A stretch of DNA of 64,000 bases from the NCBI GenBank assembly GCA_020881915.1, contig JAJFPB010000009.1:1798001-1862000 (forward strand). Direction: 5' to 3'. The position numbers were made by a program, and so were the translations under genes. Below the pieces are notes generated by a model. The model had not been told where the DNA came from. It saw only the letters and a program-made list of their open reading frames with translations, and searched no databases. Position 1 is the stretch's first letter. Each line of letters begins with the position of its first letter. Shown piece after piece: positions 1 through 11,500 of this stretch. This DNA comes from Paramyrothecium sp. XJ0827 (taxonomy: Eukaryota > Ascomycota > Sordariomycetes > Hypocreales > Stachybotryaceae).

Positions 1-1561
1 TAGATTGAACCAAGCATCGCCATGTGCGGATCCCTGATTCTTCTGGCTCTTCTGCCTACGAGTATCGGGGCCCTCAGTTACCACGCCATAGCCCAATGCG
101 TCAGAGTACGGCAAAACAAACACGATAATTCCAAGTCAGATTCAATATGCTTAGACTTTTTGGAAGATGTTTCCAAGAATGAGGTTACAGACGCGCTGCT
201 AGATCTTATTCGAGAGGATGGCGCAGGTGACTGGCCTCCCATCGCGTCTCATGAAGATCTACATCTCTTCAGACTTACGCGGACATTTATGACGAAGTTT
301 CTAAGCATATACCAACTCCTGCTCCATCTTTAGTAGACGAACATAATCTTGAGCTGATCTGGCGATTCAGAAAACGCCTGAACAGCTTACTCATGGAAAG
401 CGTCGATCTTCGAGAAGTTAGGAACTGGATGGACTTGGCAGACTCTACACGACGGACACCCCGATGGCAAGCCCAGTGCAATGCGTTTTACTGCACCATC
501 GCGATGCTCAGGCAGGCGTATAGGTGCGCTCTTTGGACATTTATGCTAATGCCTGCTAATGCTAAGTCGGATTAGATGGGCCACAGTTCCAGTCGTTCGC
601 GTGGCACAGGTTGAAAAGATGTTGGAGTTTCCACGAGAGCTAAATATTCCCTGGCAATTCCTTCAGAATCGTTATGGGTGCACTGCCGAAAGTGGGAATA
701 ACACAGCAAACGTTCTCCACAACGTCGATAGCCGTGGACAGATCAGATTCAGGATCAACGTTGGGGTTCCCGAGTCGATTTCTACCACTGAAACCTGGTT
801 TTTCTCCATCTTCTATAATGTGGAAGCCAAGGCTAGTCGGACACAACTCGCATGCTTTGACAAGTACTAATGCAGGTTGCACAGGCATTTCCGGTCTATC
901 GCAAACTGGTGCAGGCAATTATCGCCTACGCCGCGAACGATCATAAGGCATGCATCAAGCGGCTAGACAATGTCACGTCTCTGTTGCGCCCATTGCTGCA
1001 GGTCTTTTACCAGAGTATGGTATACTCCAGAGTGCGCAAGGACGTATGGTTGCGCTATGTCCAGGGATTCCAGGGTTGGGGGTTGGAAAAGACGGGCGAT
1101 GGAAAAGTCATCCGGCATGAAGGCCTATCAGGCAATCATGTCATGGTGTTTCAGGTCCTCGATGCTTTTTTTGGGATATCAGCCATATCTGTCGGATCAA
1201 GGCATGGAGCTGTACATCCCTGCTCGCCAACGGGTATTCATCAAAGCTGTGCGGGATCACTCCTTCAGAAACCAGATTTCAAATGACGGCCCACCCGAGA
1301 TTCAAGATGGATTCAACAGAATTGTCCAACAACTGAGAGTGAGTGTCTCGACAGCATCGGTGAAAGTGGACTCACAGAGCCTAGCTCTTCCGAGCAACAC
1401 ACCGACACCGGGTCATGCCAACCCTCAAATCACCTGCGCCAGAGAGAATATACATGACGGCAAGTAAAGGCGTCGTTGGCCCGGAAAACGCCACAAGCAT
1501 CAACGATGCTCTTAAATCACTTGAAGATATGTTGGCATCGAGATTGTGCCAAACCACTTGA
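1..1561 (+). pseudogene. PrnB-like (DUF1864) gene, 5'-truncated by window, frameshifted
   Basis: Resembles fungal members of the monodechloroaminopyrrolnitrin synthase PrnB / DUF1864 family, a heme-dioxygenase-like fold related to indoleamine dioxygenase. Family blocks seen in order: SYHAIAQCV, DGAGDWPP, LADSTRRTP, LNIPWQFLQ, SGNNTANVLHN, WLRYVQGFQGWG, GLSGNHV and, at the C-terminus, HRHRVMP and PAPER. Exons: 1-523, 576-831, 885-1338 and 1385-1561. Introns are 52, 53 and 46 nt; the second appears to be GC-AG. Two lesions break the frame: a 1-nt deletion near 273 and a 7-T run at 1166-1172 where 6 T would keep the frame. The TAG at 1-3 can serve as a 3' splice site, so the true start probably lies upstream of the window. 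Sequencing error at the two indels is the main alternative. The family call rests on remembered family sequence; the specific reaction is not inferred. Confidence 0.7.
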
Positions 1562-2072
1562 CAGAACATCTGGTGATCGGGGCAGCGCATGTTACTGAAA
1601 GACGCTGGCGTAACAGTTCCGGCTAGGCGGAATTGTGGCTTTGGTGGCTTTTGTGGTGGCCTTTAGTCAAGCACGGCTGAACTTTGTTGAGACAATCTCA
1701 TCCTACTGCGTGGGACCCTTGACCTTGAATCCTACGATTATCCTAGTGCTCTACTTCTTCCAGGACATGTGGTAGTCTAGAATTTTTAATGGCGCAAGGC
1801 TTGCAGCATGCATGATTTACTCCGGAGTTAAGCTCTAGAGCTTTGAGGGCGCGTGATCTACGCAAGCGTAATGGGCCTTGTATGTCTTCATTTAATGGCG
1901 CAGACGCACAGATAACCTGGTTATTCTCCTCACCTCAACCAAGACAGTCAAGGAACAAATAAACCCGGTACTATAACCGCACATGCCAATGCTTCGTCGA
2001 CCGTGAACTTCTACGAGTAGATTCTTGTTGTCCGAAGATCAATTGATCTTTCTTGGTTTAAAAATTGGCAAC
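1562..2072. other. intergenic
   Basis: About 510 bp between the PrnB-like pseudogene and the methyltransferase start, likely the promoter of the latter. No coding or repeat signal was recognised. Confidence 0.5.
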
Positions 2073-3113
2073 ATGACTCGGAACGCTATCATGATGCGGT
2101 TACAAAACGAGCCTGGAAGTTTTGCGTACAAGTGGGAGAGGGAGGATCATCCATTTACCATTGAAGAATCGGATTGGCAGAACTATGAAATTTATCGTCC
2201 AAGGTATCCATCTTCCATGTGGGACGCTTGGATCAACTATCACAGAGCCCACAATGGTTCAATGAATGCTGCCCATGATATTGGTGCAGGTTCGTGCTTA
2301 GCCTGATGTACCTGCCGTTGTTCTATGGACTGATAATCTATTACAGGCCCAGGGATAGCAGCAAAGAGACTGTCCGAATACTTCTCCCACGTCTACGTGT
2401 CGGATCCAGGAGAGAGCAACATTGCTGCAGCACGTCGACTACTGCACCCGACAGACAATTTCACATTCTGCCAACAACCAGCCGAGATTCCCTGGCTTGG
2501 AGATGAAACCATTAACTTCGCTTCCATTTGCGAAGCTTTGCATTGGATGGACTCGGAAATAGTAGTTAGGAACGTCGCGGCATCGCTTCGCCCTGGTGGC
2601 ACACTCGCCATATGCACATACAGTCTGATGATCAATTTCCCAGAGTCCCCGGAACTTGAACGTCTTTGGACAGACGTTTTCAAAGCTGCTGTTAGAGAAT
2701 TCGTCAAGAACGGAGACCTCGGACCAGCGGACATGAAGGGCATGCAAAATATTATGCTCGGTTTAGATGGCACGGCCATACCGGGCAACCTCTTCACTGA
2801 CGTACGCCGAATCCAAGTGAACTTCGAAGACAGCTACACAGCATTTCGCTTCGCTCCCGATGGCATGGTGGAGACGCCTTCTCTGCAAATCAACGCCGAT
2901 GAGACTGTTCAGCGCATACACGACGCGGGCTGGCGCAGAGAAGTAGACGTCGCCTGGTTGATGGGTTACATGGCGAGTCTGAACATGCCATTCGGCGAAA
3001 AGACCTGGCAAACACCCAATTGGCGCAGGTTTGAGACGATTATGATGAGGGATTTTGGCGGTAAAACAGTCGTTGAATGGCGTGTCGCCATGATACTGGC
3101 GACGAAAAGGTAA
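2073..3113 (+). CDS. class I SAM-dependent methyltransferase
   Basis: Small-molecule methyltransferase of the Methyltransf_11/25 type, 327 aa. Two exons, 2073-2289 and 2347-3113, joined by a 57-nt GT-AG intron that falls inside SAM-binding motif I. The spliced motif reads HDIGAGPG from about residue 68. Further family features are an acidic strand end (VYVSDPG), the EALHWMD block and RPGGTLAI (motif III region). ATG 2073 is the first ATG in frame; the frame is open upstream only from a TTG. The reading frame is intact. It lies between the PrnB-like pseudogene and an O-methyltransferase on the same strand, which suggests a tailoring role in a metabolite pathway. The substrate cannot be read from the sequence. 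Confidence 0.85.
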
Positions 3114-3982
3114 GTTACCCAGCGACATGGTTTATTATAGTGACAGCAAGGAAATGAGCAAGCGAGGCTATATACGGACTACGCGATGCCTCTGTCTCCA
3201 TTTGAGCGTATTTCATCGGGCTTCGTCTTTTAAAATGCTTCAGATTGTACATGCATTGGAAGACTACTTCCCACAATGAACCATCACCGTAGCCGTGAAT
3301 TATGATATGCGCAATTGGCCGTACACGAGGCGCATTGCCGCGCCTCTGCAAATTCGTATCAGATGACTTGAAGGGAAACACCAGCCTTACCATTGCAATC
3401 ACATTCTAACATCCCACTCAACATGCGGTCCAGATCTCCACGCCTCAAAGCTGCAGCGTGAGGTGGCCAGCTGGCTACCCAGCCGATTTCACGCACCGAA
3501 TGCATGTCTTAGATCGCCTCATGCCACCGCGCCTGGATCTCGCTCGCCATTCTTTCTTTTTCCTTCCAATTCACAACCAACCTCGCAGTTCAGCTCGGCC
3601 TTCCGTGATCTTGGTCACTACACATGCTGAGCTGCTTCATGTTCCAGGCTGCCTCAGAGCGTGAGCGTTGTCTCGGAGACTCACATTGAGCCCAATCTTT
3701 GAAGATCACTTGACGATATTATGTGGCCTTTGGGGAATGTGCATTTTTACGAGACATCTATCTAGAATGCAAGGTAATATCACGCCTCGGGCACATGGCG
3801 AGTCACTTCCCAAAAGTAGTCAGAAGCAAGGAATAATTAAAACATTTTCCGGGGTCCCGGAGCGACAGCGTTGCTATGATGCTTGCCTCTTCAGGATGTA
3901 CTTTAAGATCAGCAGTTCTGGTGACTTAGCTCCCAGGCTTGATAAGTGTTCACAGCCCATTAAACATCCCATCCACTGAAGT
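3114..3982. other. intergenic
   Basis: About 870 bp between the two methyltransferase genes. Short frames on both strands show no family resemblance or splice pattern I can support. Confidence 0.5.
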
Positions 3983-5403
3983 ATGGCACCCTTTCTGACT
4001 GACGCTCCCGGACTACCGGACTTAGCAGCCCAGCTCTACAAGGATGTAGCTTCGTTGGTGAGTGGCGGAGATGCGGACCGCCACGCTGCAATCGCAAAAT
4101 GCCGGCTGTTGCTACAAGGCTTAGAAACCCCGAGAGAGACCATGCTAGGACATTGCTGGGCGCAGGTGAGCGGCCGGTGTGATGGTTGACGGTTGGGCTC
4201 GTGTCTGACTACTGCAGCCCGCTACCATCGCCGCCATCAACTTTGGCGTAGATACTGGGTTGTGGACCTTGATGGATGGGAGAGGGGATAATCCACAGCA
4301 AGTTTCCGAGCTAGCCGCAGCGCTTGGTATCGACCCCGGGCTTCTCAGTAAGTCTGCCTTCCTATCGGACCTTCTATAATCTGACCCCTGGACATGGCGT
4401 CTGATGCGGCATCTTGGTGCCGTGGGCTACCTTGTCGAGACAGCCGAGGATGAGTACAGACCAACCACCTTTTCACGATTCCTGAGTATTCCTAGCATTG
4501 GAAACGGTTATCTCGCAGCGTAATATTTTTCCGTCCAACTGACACACGGACATTTGCGCTACTTGTGTCCCCTCCCCCAGAACTGCTTGTGTTAGCTCTG
4601 CTTCGACAAGATTTCATGAATTCTCTCGGGCTCGGAAGTGGAAGAATCCAACCGATACATCCGATACGGCCCTCATGTATGCCTACGGCATGCACCAAGA
4701 CCTATTCTCTTGGCTCGAGTCTCAAGGCTATGCAGCACATTTTAACGACTTGATGATAAGCTACCATCGAGATCGGAAGTCATGGATGGCCGCCGATGTC
4801 TATCCAGTGCAGGAGAGTCTCAATCATGGTGCTAACCTGGACCCCAATCAACCATTTCTTGTGGATGTTGGGGGTAACATTGGCCACGATCTCCTACAGT
4901 TCAAGAAGCGTTTTCCCCGTGTACCTGGAGTGCTGATACTCCAGGACCTACCAACAGTCATCCGTGGAATTGAAGTGCTAGACCCGTCCATCCTCCGAAT
5001 GGAACACGACTTTTGCACGGAGCAACCTGTCAAAGGTACGACGACCCGTGTGACACATTGCGACTTATTGAGGCTTACATAGCAAGGCGCCCGGGCATAC
5101 TATCTACGCTCCATTCTGCATGATTGGCCAGACGATGTTTGCGCAGACATTTTGTGCCGCATCAAGCTAGCTATGAAGCGGGGATATAGCAAACTGCTCA
5201 TCAACGAGAACGTCATGCCCACAGTCAAAGCATACTGGGAGGCTACAACGATCGACATAATGATGCTGACGTTTCTCTCCTCGGAGGAAAGAACGGAGAG
5301 CTCGTGGCGCAAGTTGATTGAGGACAAGGCAGGGCTGAAGATCAGTCGCATCTGGAATGATGGTCTCAGTACTGAAAGCTTAATCGAGTGCGAGCTTCGT
5401 TAA
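3983..5403 (+). pseudogene. O-methyltransferase (Methyltransf_2), probable splice-site loss
   Basis: Fungal O-methyltransferase of the plant-COMT-like Methyltransf_2 type. Coding segments: 3983-4165, 4218-4347, about 4396-4519, 4581-5035 and 5087-5403. Family blocks include the N-terminal winged-helix part, RLMRHLGAVGYL, NPTDTSDTALMYAY, FLVDVGGNIGHDL (SAM loop, GGxxG form), LQDLPTVI, ARAYYLRSILHDWPDD (the His-Asp pair of the active site) and LLINENVMP. Introns 1, 3 and 4 have canonical ends. Intron 2 starts with a strong GTAAGT at 4348, but no AG occurs between 4353 and about 4395, where the next coding block (reading RLMRHL) begins. The 3' splice site is therefore missing or non-canonical, and without splicing the frame stops in the intron. 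Otherwise the frame is well preserved, so the loss may be recent or the base wrong. Confidence 0.75.
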
Positions 5404-5518
5404 CACATTGGCGGTTTGCCCCCATACACTCGAGAGTTGCTTTCTTATCCCATTCATTACCGTCCTGGCAGTTGTCTATATTTCGTTGTCAATCATGACT
5501 CATTATCTATTTCATTAT

Positions 5519-8500
5519 TTACGTTCTGCGTCCCTCTGCATGCAGTGCCTGTGCTACTGCACAATTTGCCAACCGTATAAGCTCAACCACGAATTCTTTG
5601 ATAGTCTGGATGTGTATCGTCTCCTGGGCCGTAACATTTCTCTTGGGTATCTTATCCAGGATATCGCTTGCTGAGTCCAAGAGGGCTAGATATTCTGGTG
5701 TTCGAGGATCCAGGGGTTTAGTTAGGACATGACAAAATAAACTCATCATGGCTGATACAGGATAAAGCATGACAGCCCTAAAGTAGTCTATTAGTAGCTG
5801 CCAAGATCACGGTAGAAGATGCTTTGACTAGACATACCAGAAGGCGGGAGCAGCTAGCTCGTGCACCGCCGAATTTAAGTAGATGATAGTACATCGGCTG
5901 GCTTCAACCGACAGTTCGATGCTCGAAAGCAGTGCAGTGACCATGCCTGTACATGAGGCCTCACCTTCAGGGATACGACACCGGCCACTAGCTCGATGTA
6001 TCGCAGACACGAGGTAATGGTAGTCCAGCCGCAGGAAAATGTGCATCATGTTCAGATGAAGGTTGGAATCATCAGTCGTTTTGTGCCGATGACGGATGGA
6101 AAGAGCCGGTCGAAAGTCAGGAGGGATGCTCAGACGCCAGGACTCTAGATCATTGTCGAGTTCGCGTATATCGCGCAGGAGATCAGCCTCAGACTTACGC
6201 ATGGCTTGGGCGGAGTAGAGAAGTTTGGAAGTCTTGGATTTGAGCATGCTGAGACGCAAGTCACCCGGCAACGTGGGAACCAACTCTCCTTCTCTCAATG
6301 ACGAACTGCGATCCTTAGGATAACTAGTCGGGTCATAACAATGCTCCATGTAGTTTTCGGGCAGCGTCAGGTCGCAATACTCATCAGGCAGGGAAGGTGG
6401 TTGACCGACTGTCCGTAGGGTAATTTCCTTGTCAAAGATGTAGCAGAGCCAAAAGAGCATACGCATATGCCTCTTCGCACGAACGTGGAGGTCCTGAGGG
6501 TTTTCATGTGGTTCCGGCTTGCTGTAGTATTGGCCCCCTAATTGAAAGATCATTCTGCATGCCATCGAGTGAAATGTGTTGCCGGACTGGACGCGCCCAG
6601 AGAAGCTCTCGTACATGAACTACGAGGCACATGACTGTTAGCTGCAGAGCAATGATCGCTGGCTGATGGGATACGTACTAGCATGAACATGGTCTGGAGA
6701 CTTGTTAAGCTCGGGTTCTGAATCACATCGGAGAGCATGAGTTGGGCCATCAAAGTGCAGGCGTCGGTGTCAATCGGGGGTGCCCTGTTTGACTCGGATA
6801 GAAATACGCATATGGTGGCTGAGAAGGCCAAGATACATGCTTTGGCGCTTGCAAGGTCGAGAGGATTGGCTGCTTTGGCTGGCTCATACGCCATCTGAAT
6901 CGTTTGCCTGAAAAGTGCGACGTCGATGACTGGGAAGACGAGACTCGCACCCGAATGTCGAAAGGTTTCAACAAATTCCTCAACCAGACGACGGTCAGGG
7001 AGGTCACCTGGTTTAATGCAGTGGGAAAGTGTGGGTAGAGATGACGGCGCGGAGGTGTTCTTGCGGTGTGAGGCGTTCATCATGGTAAACTTTTCAAAAC
7101 AGCATTCCTCACCAGTGCGGGAGGCTATCCATTCTTGCCCGTATTCGGAGAAGACGGGAATGCCATCCAGGGTGCTGATTTCTCCGAGGTGGCATCCGTT
7201 GAAGTGTATCTGGCCGAGCGATACTGCAGGCGTGTCACCCAGACGCGGCGAGGAAATAAGTTGCGAGTGCTCAGGGTTGTAGGACAACACCGGTTCCTCA
7301 TGCTTATGAGTGCTCGGAACCGATGTGCTAGATGCTGGTGTTGATATGGGAGAAGGTTCGGAGGCAGTTTGTGTGGAAGTCTGGCTCTGGTTACTCCGGG
7401 ATAGAGCCTCTTCGACTCTGGCGAGTCTAAAAGCAATTTCATCTCGAGAACCTGCCTTCAGCCTGCACAATATCAGCATGAGTGTTTTGTGGACAGTGGG
7501 AGGGCTGCGGGCGATGATGGCGATCCCGGTTATAATACTGCCATATGAAAGGAGGAGTATAGCTCACTTGATGGCCCTGCCAGTTCTCCTTCCCCGGACG
7601 CGATCAAATGTGCAAGACACGTCGTGGTGTGCACACCAATTGCATTGATCGGGTTTGCTGGAAACGTCGCACTGGATCTACAGGAAATCGATATCAGCCA
7701 AGATCCAATCCGTGAGCCAAGCCGAGTGAATGACGCGCCAAGGATGTCAATCCATCGTAAGAGTGAGTGTCGGGAAGAGAAGCACATTGCTAGGCTAATT
7801 GTGCCGGCAAATACGCAGGCAGGCAACGTGTTGAGATCCGTTGTTTTTGACGGATCAATGGCTATTCCGATCCATTGGTGGCTGGGATGTGGATGTCTTG
7901 TCTATAGCTTCCGCTGGTTAGCGCTAGCCTTTCTTCTTCTTTAATCAATATAATATGCTCATTTCAACAGGTTATGAGCCCGGAAAAGCCACCATACAGC
8001 TGAGTATCCTCCTAATCATGATTTCCACTATAACTCGAGGTCTAATCGCCTCCTTCCACTGCGACAAAGATACTCACCACACCTTACCCGAAATTTTAAC
8101 CGAATAGTGATTTAGGAATCAAACACTGGGTTTTGCACACTTCCCGGCCTCACCCGTCACCAGCCTCTCGATTAAAATCCTTGCGCAAAACTTTCGCCAT
8201 AGACTCGACCTCACGATGGCTTCACACGACTATAATTTAAGAGCTCGACCCCTCTTGAAACCGAGCTTCCTTTGTTTCCTCCACAAGCAACATTTTTCCT
8301 CATCGTGTCGCTGACCTTGACGGATGTTCTGTTGCTGGATGCTGTTGTTTAATCTTGTTGAATATGTGGCAAAAAGGAACCTCTTGGAAGCTGCTGGAAA
8401 GGAAGGAATTTGCCACAGGAATATCCCCACCTATCGCTACAGGCTGATAAAGCAGCTATTCTAGTTGATTCCACATCGCTTAGAAAAGGACCTCTGAGGC

Positions 8501-11500
8501 CTTGTATCTCCGAGTGGTTCCCTTCTAAGTTTTGAGTCCTGGGCAACCCACGCCGACACCGACGACTCGCTTTCAGACGCAAGTTCAACCAACATTTGGG
8601 GCCTTGAAGTTACCTCAATTGCCTCATCAGAACCAGGAGAAACCCACGTTACAGCCAATGGGAGCTCCGACTCATCCGTTACCGATACCATCGACAACAA
8701 CGAGCATTCCAGCCTCGCGCTCGCAAGGGACATCGCTAGGCTGAAGAGGGAAGATTCACCTGAACCTGCCCTTCACTCGTCCCACGCCTTCTCTCGTCCA
8801 GCCATCAAGGAATCCATCCTCAAGCATGTCGGCCTCGAAGGAATCGACAGGAACACTTGGCAACCTAGCCAACATCCCGAAGCTAGAATCAACAGCGGGA
8901 TGGATCAACTGGAGCCGAGAAATGAAGGATCATCTCACGATGTCGGGTTATGGAGACTTGTTCAAACGAAACAAGGACAAACCCACCGGCACCAGCGCCG
9001 CGACCGTTGAAAAGATCGACAACTGGCTCTCCAAGCAGGAACGCGCGTGCGGAGCCGTCCTCAATCGACTTGGATACAACGCCAGGGAGCAGGTAAAGGA
9101 CAAGGAGACCGTCACGGAGATGTTCAGTGAGCTTGAGAAGCGCTTCAAACCAAAGGGAAGCGCGGTTTTCCAAGAACTCGATCGACGATACAACAGCCTC
9201 ACCCTAGACCAATGCTCGGGAGTCATGAACTTCGCGGAACGGCTGCGAGAAGCTCAATCTGAACTCTTGCAACTAGACGAGACATGCAAAATCGGCACGC
9301 CTCAATTCATCAATAAGTTCCTAACCGGACTTGGCCCCGAATACGAAGTGTTCCTCACTGCTTTCTACCAAAACCACAACTTGCTGCCCGAAAGAGGCTC
9401 CAACGGAGAAGTAACCAAACCTGCCGTCACATTCGAAATCGCCCTTGCCGCAGCAGCAAGAGGAGATGAACATTCAACAACGAGAAAAGACCAAGATACA
9501 ACAAACAGCTCTGCTGGCTGGAACACGTGGTCTTCGCAAAGACCGAGTGACTCAAACATGCGACCACTGCAACAAACCAGGTCACAACAAGGCCGGATGT
9601 TTTGGCTTACACCCCGACCTTCTTGAGGAGTTCAGGAGAAAACGAGCACTTCGGAGTGAACGACGAGAAACCAAGCTTGAGAGGAGAAAGGAGAACTCCT
9701 CGTCGCTGCAACCTGACGAGGATCACACTGCCGCCGTCGCCTTCTTAAACACGGCCTTTCTATCTCTTCAACCCCAGTTTGGCCTGGCTGCATCAGAACC
9801 ATCCAAACTACTGGAGCGAATCCACGTATTGGACAGTGGCGCCTCCTCCCACACGTTCTGCCACCGACGGAACTTTACATCACTCGAGAAATTCACCGGC
9901 TCTGCCATCAACGGCATAGCTGGCTCGGCCATTATGCCTGAGGGGCAAGGCACATACACCCTCAAAACCATATGGAACAATACCAAGGGAAAGACAACCT
10001 TTCATAAGGCACTTTACGTGCCAGGCGCTCACTGCAACCTCATCTCAGTCTCAGTCCTTGAGGAAGATGGAGCAACTATTCTATTTCGAAAAGGACGAGC
10101 TGTCGTTACAAACCACGGTAAAGTCATCCTCAGCGCCACTAGGAAATTCGGTCTATACGTCATCGACGAAGATGACGAACAACTGCACACCGCTATGGCC
10201 GCCTACTCCGTCAGCGACCCCAAACTGCAGATCTGGCATGACAGGCTCGGCCATTTGGGAGAACAGAACTTACATTGACTCATGAAGATGTCCACGGGCA
10301 TCACTCCTCTATCTGACTCCAACGTCTGTGAAGCGTGCGTAAAAGGGCGCATGAAGGAAAGGCCTCATCGCGGATGCATTCGAAAAGGAACAAGACCACT
10401 GGAGAGCGTTCACGGCGATATCGCTGGCCCTTTCTCAGACGAAGGCATCGACGGCCATAGATACTGGGCCTGTTTCATAGACGATTTCACCAAAATGACC
10501 TGGGTCTTCCCAATCAGGCAAAAGTCCGAATTTGGCAACTGCTTTCGAAAACTTCTGGAACAAGCTGAGACACCAACCCGTCGCTGCCGTTACCTTCGCC
10601 TCGATCGGGCGGGAGAAAACCAAGCTGATACAATCACTCTCTACTGCGAAAACAAGATAATTGAGATGATCTTCTCTGCTACCGAACAGCACGAACAAAA
10701 CGGGGTGGCCGAAGTAGCAAACCGTGTCCTACTCGAGAAAGTCACAACGACTCTCATCCATTCAGGACTGGAAAAGAAATTCTGGCCATACGTCCTCAAA
10801 TCCATGGCATATATACGAAACCTCTCACCAGCCTCGGGTCGTCAAATCACACCTTATGAAGCATGGCACAAGGAAGTGCCGGACCTCTCCCATCTCCGAG
10901 TTATCGGCAGCCGAGGCTTTGCAAAAATGCCTTCAGCCAAACGGAAGAAGATGGACGACAAGACAATCCCCTGCCGACTCCTCGGCTATCAAGGGAGCAC
11001 AAACTACGTCTTAGTCGACGATGATGGAAGAATATTCTTTGCGAATAACGTCGTGTTCGATGAGGAATCCCTGCCGAGAAAACGAATTGCATCCGAGCAA
11101 CCAACTGACGAACCCAACGCAAAACGGATGGATCTCACACCATCTCTTCCAACTATACCCCTAACCGAAAACATCAGAACAGACGAAGAGATACAGGCAG
11201 CCCTCAACCAATCCTATCTACCGAACCAAGACGAGCCGAGCTTCCATGTGGAACTGGGGACTCCAGAAAGAACACAAAGCCCCGACGGTGTAATCAATGA
11301 ACACCAAGTCCCAATGGAATCAACCGACCGTCATTCCGAACTACGCTTTCCAGTACGGGAAACCCGAGGACAAATGCCATCGAGATACACAGTCCTAGCT
11401 CAACAAGACCCAGAAGCTCAACAAAACCAATGGCGTTTCACCATGATTGCCATTCATCTGGCCATGATCGCCAACAACCTCGAACCGACCGAACCCGAAA

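Noticed and set aside
9445..10278. Programmed ribosomal frameshift between Copia Gag and Pol
   Set aside because: The zinc knuckle lies after the shift and two further shifts plus a stop occur, so mutation is simpler. No slippery site with a supporting structure was seen.
10276..10278. RIP as the cause of the TGA stop in Copia
   Set aside because: The likely change is CGA to TGA, not the CpA to TpA pattern of RIP, and no general C-to-T skew between the LTRs is visible.
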